46,476 nt of DNA from Deltaproteobacteria bacterium (GTDB lineage: Bacteria; Desulfobacterota; Desulfobulbia; Desulfobulbales; Desulfurivibrionaceae), in NCBI GenBank assembly GCA_021811385.1, contig JAJZPC010000012.1:1-46476 (forward strand), read 5' to 3'. The position numbers and the translations under genes are program-made. The notes beneath the pieces are model-generated. The model ran no database searches and was not told where the DNA came from. It saw only the letters and a list, made by a program, of their open reading frames with translations. Position 1 is the stretch's first letter; every line of letters starts with the position of its first letter. Positions 45,985 to 46,476 of this stretch are shown piece after piece.

Positions 45985-46476
45985 TTATTCCGCGTTTTCC
46001 ACGGGTTTTTCCGTCACCTTAACCCCCAGATAGGTTCCGGAGCTTATCCCCATCAGGACGAGAAGGGAAGCATTGAACTCCGGCATCGTCAAGTATGCAG
46101 TTACCTGCCGTACGAATACCGCGACCAGTACAATTGTCCAGGCGAAGATTTGAAACCGGTGAAAACTGACTCCGTAGTCGTCTGAAACGATATCCGTTAT
46201 GAAACCCTGCGATTGTTTCGCAGGTCTCGACCGGTTCGTATCGATAGCCACACCTCCAATCCCAGTGCCTGCGCTGATGCCCATCAGGAGAACAAGCGTA
46301 TCGGAAATCGTATTGAAGCTGTGCCTTACGACGTAGAGCAACAGCCATGACGTCATTATGGCGAAGAACCAGACGGACATCTGCACGAGCGCGAGGCTGT
46401 AAGGCTTTCTCCCGACATCGGGATTCGGACCGACATCGCGGAGGATATTGGTCTTTGCGGCGAGAAGCAGGAAAAG
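45985..46476 (-). CDS. Membrane protein, 5' end beyond window
   Basis: Partial gene. The frame is open to the window edge, so only the last 163 or so residues are present. Three or more membrane helices are visible, and two copies of a similar motif: LVLLMGISAGTGIGGVAID and LLVLMGISSGTYLGVKV, separated by a loop with FITDIVSDDYGVSFHRFQIFAWTIV. I recall this repeat pattern from uncharacterised bacterial membrane proteins; function unknown. The GTG at 46386 need not be the true start because upstream codons read on as coding (LAAKTNILRDVG). Confidence 0.7.
   Translation of the reverse strand, partial: LFLLLAAKTNILRDVGPNPDVGRKPYSLALVQMSVWFFAIMTSWLLLYVVRHSFNTISDTLVLLMGISAGTGIGGVAIDTNRSRPAKQSQGFITDIVSDDYGVSFHRFQIFAWTIVLVAVFVRQVTAYLTMPEFNASLLVLMGISSGTYLGVKVTEKPVENAE

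Overview
The window is about 46 kb of GC-rich bacterial chromosome. Its outer-membrane receptor, LPS heptose genes, RecBCD, fused SecDF and many PAS/HAMP/receiver kinases point to a Gram-negative with complex signalling. The style (many hybrid kinases, solitary substrate-binding proteins, a fused SecDF, RecBCD) suggests a deltaproteobacterium/Desulfobacterota, perhaps Desulfobulbales. That is an inference from gene content; there is no rRNA or other marker to fix it.

Layout. (1) 1-1.9 kb: a phosphohexomutase on the + strand. (2) 1.9-23.1 kb: one long block on the - strand. In transcription order it holds a REC-PAS-PAS histidine kinase, two tandem single-domain response regulators, an ICMT-like membrane protein, a PotD-like binding protein, a large hybrid kinase, CheV, RecC-RecB-RecD with 4-nt overlaps, a stand-alone reverse transcriptase, and a cyclopropane-fatty-acid-synthase-type methyltransferase. 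(3) 23.1-28.2 kb: a + strand export operon behind a strong sigma70-type promoter, with SecD-SecF fusion, a YkgJ-type cysteine cluster protein, an HD phosphohydrolase and TatC. (4) 28.2-32.4 kb: two orphan periplasmic binding proteins (PhnD-like and ABC_sub_bind-like) followed by a TonB-dependent receptor. (5) 32.4-39.4 kb: an unusual putative biosynthetic cluster. It contains a condensation/acyltransferase-fold protein, two tandem diverged citrate-synthase-fold proteins, an SDR reductase, a PAPS-type sulfotransferase (opposite strand) and an acetolactate-synthase-like ThDP enzyme. (6) 39.5-43.6 kb: a sensor kinase and a hybrid kinase, separated by a dispersed-type inverted repeat. (7) 43.7-46.5 kb: FtsB, then on the - strand GmhB and a heptosyltransferase for LPS core, and the C-terminal part of a membrane protein cut by the window edge.

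The two most interesting items are the reverse transcriptase placed directly behind recBCD and the 32.4-39.4 kb cluster. The RT has YVDD, a long helical-looking C-terminal region, visibly AT-richer DNA and its own promoter-like signal, so it is a candidate defence RT. The cluster pairs two citrate-synthase paralogues that have lost different canonical catalytic residues with ThDP, SDR, acyltransferase and sulfotransferase enzymes; I do not recognise its product. An 11-base homopolymer inside recD is also notable as a possible contingency locus. All functional calls rest on reading motifs in the translated sequence; no database search was run.
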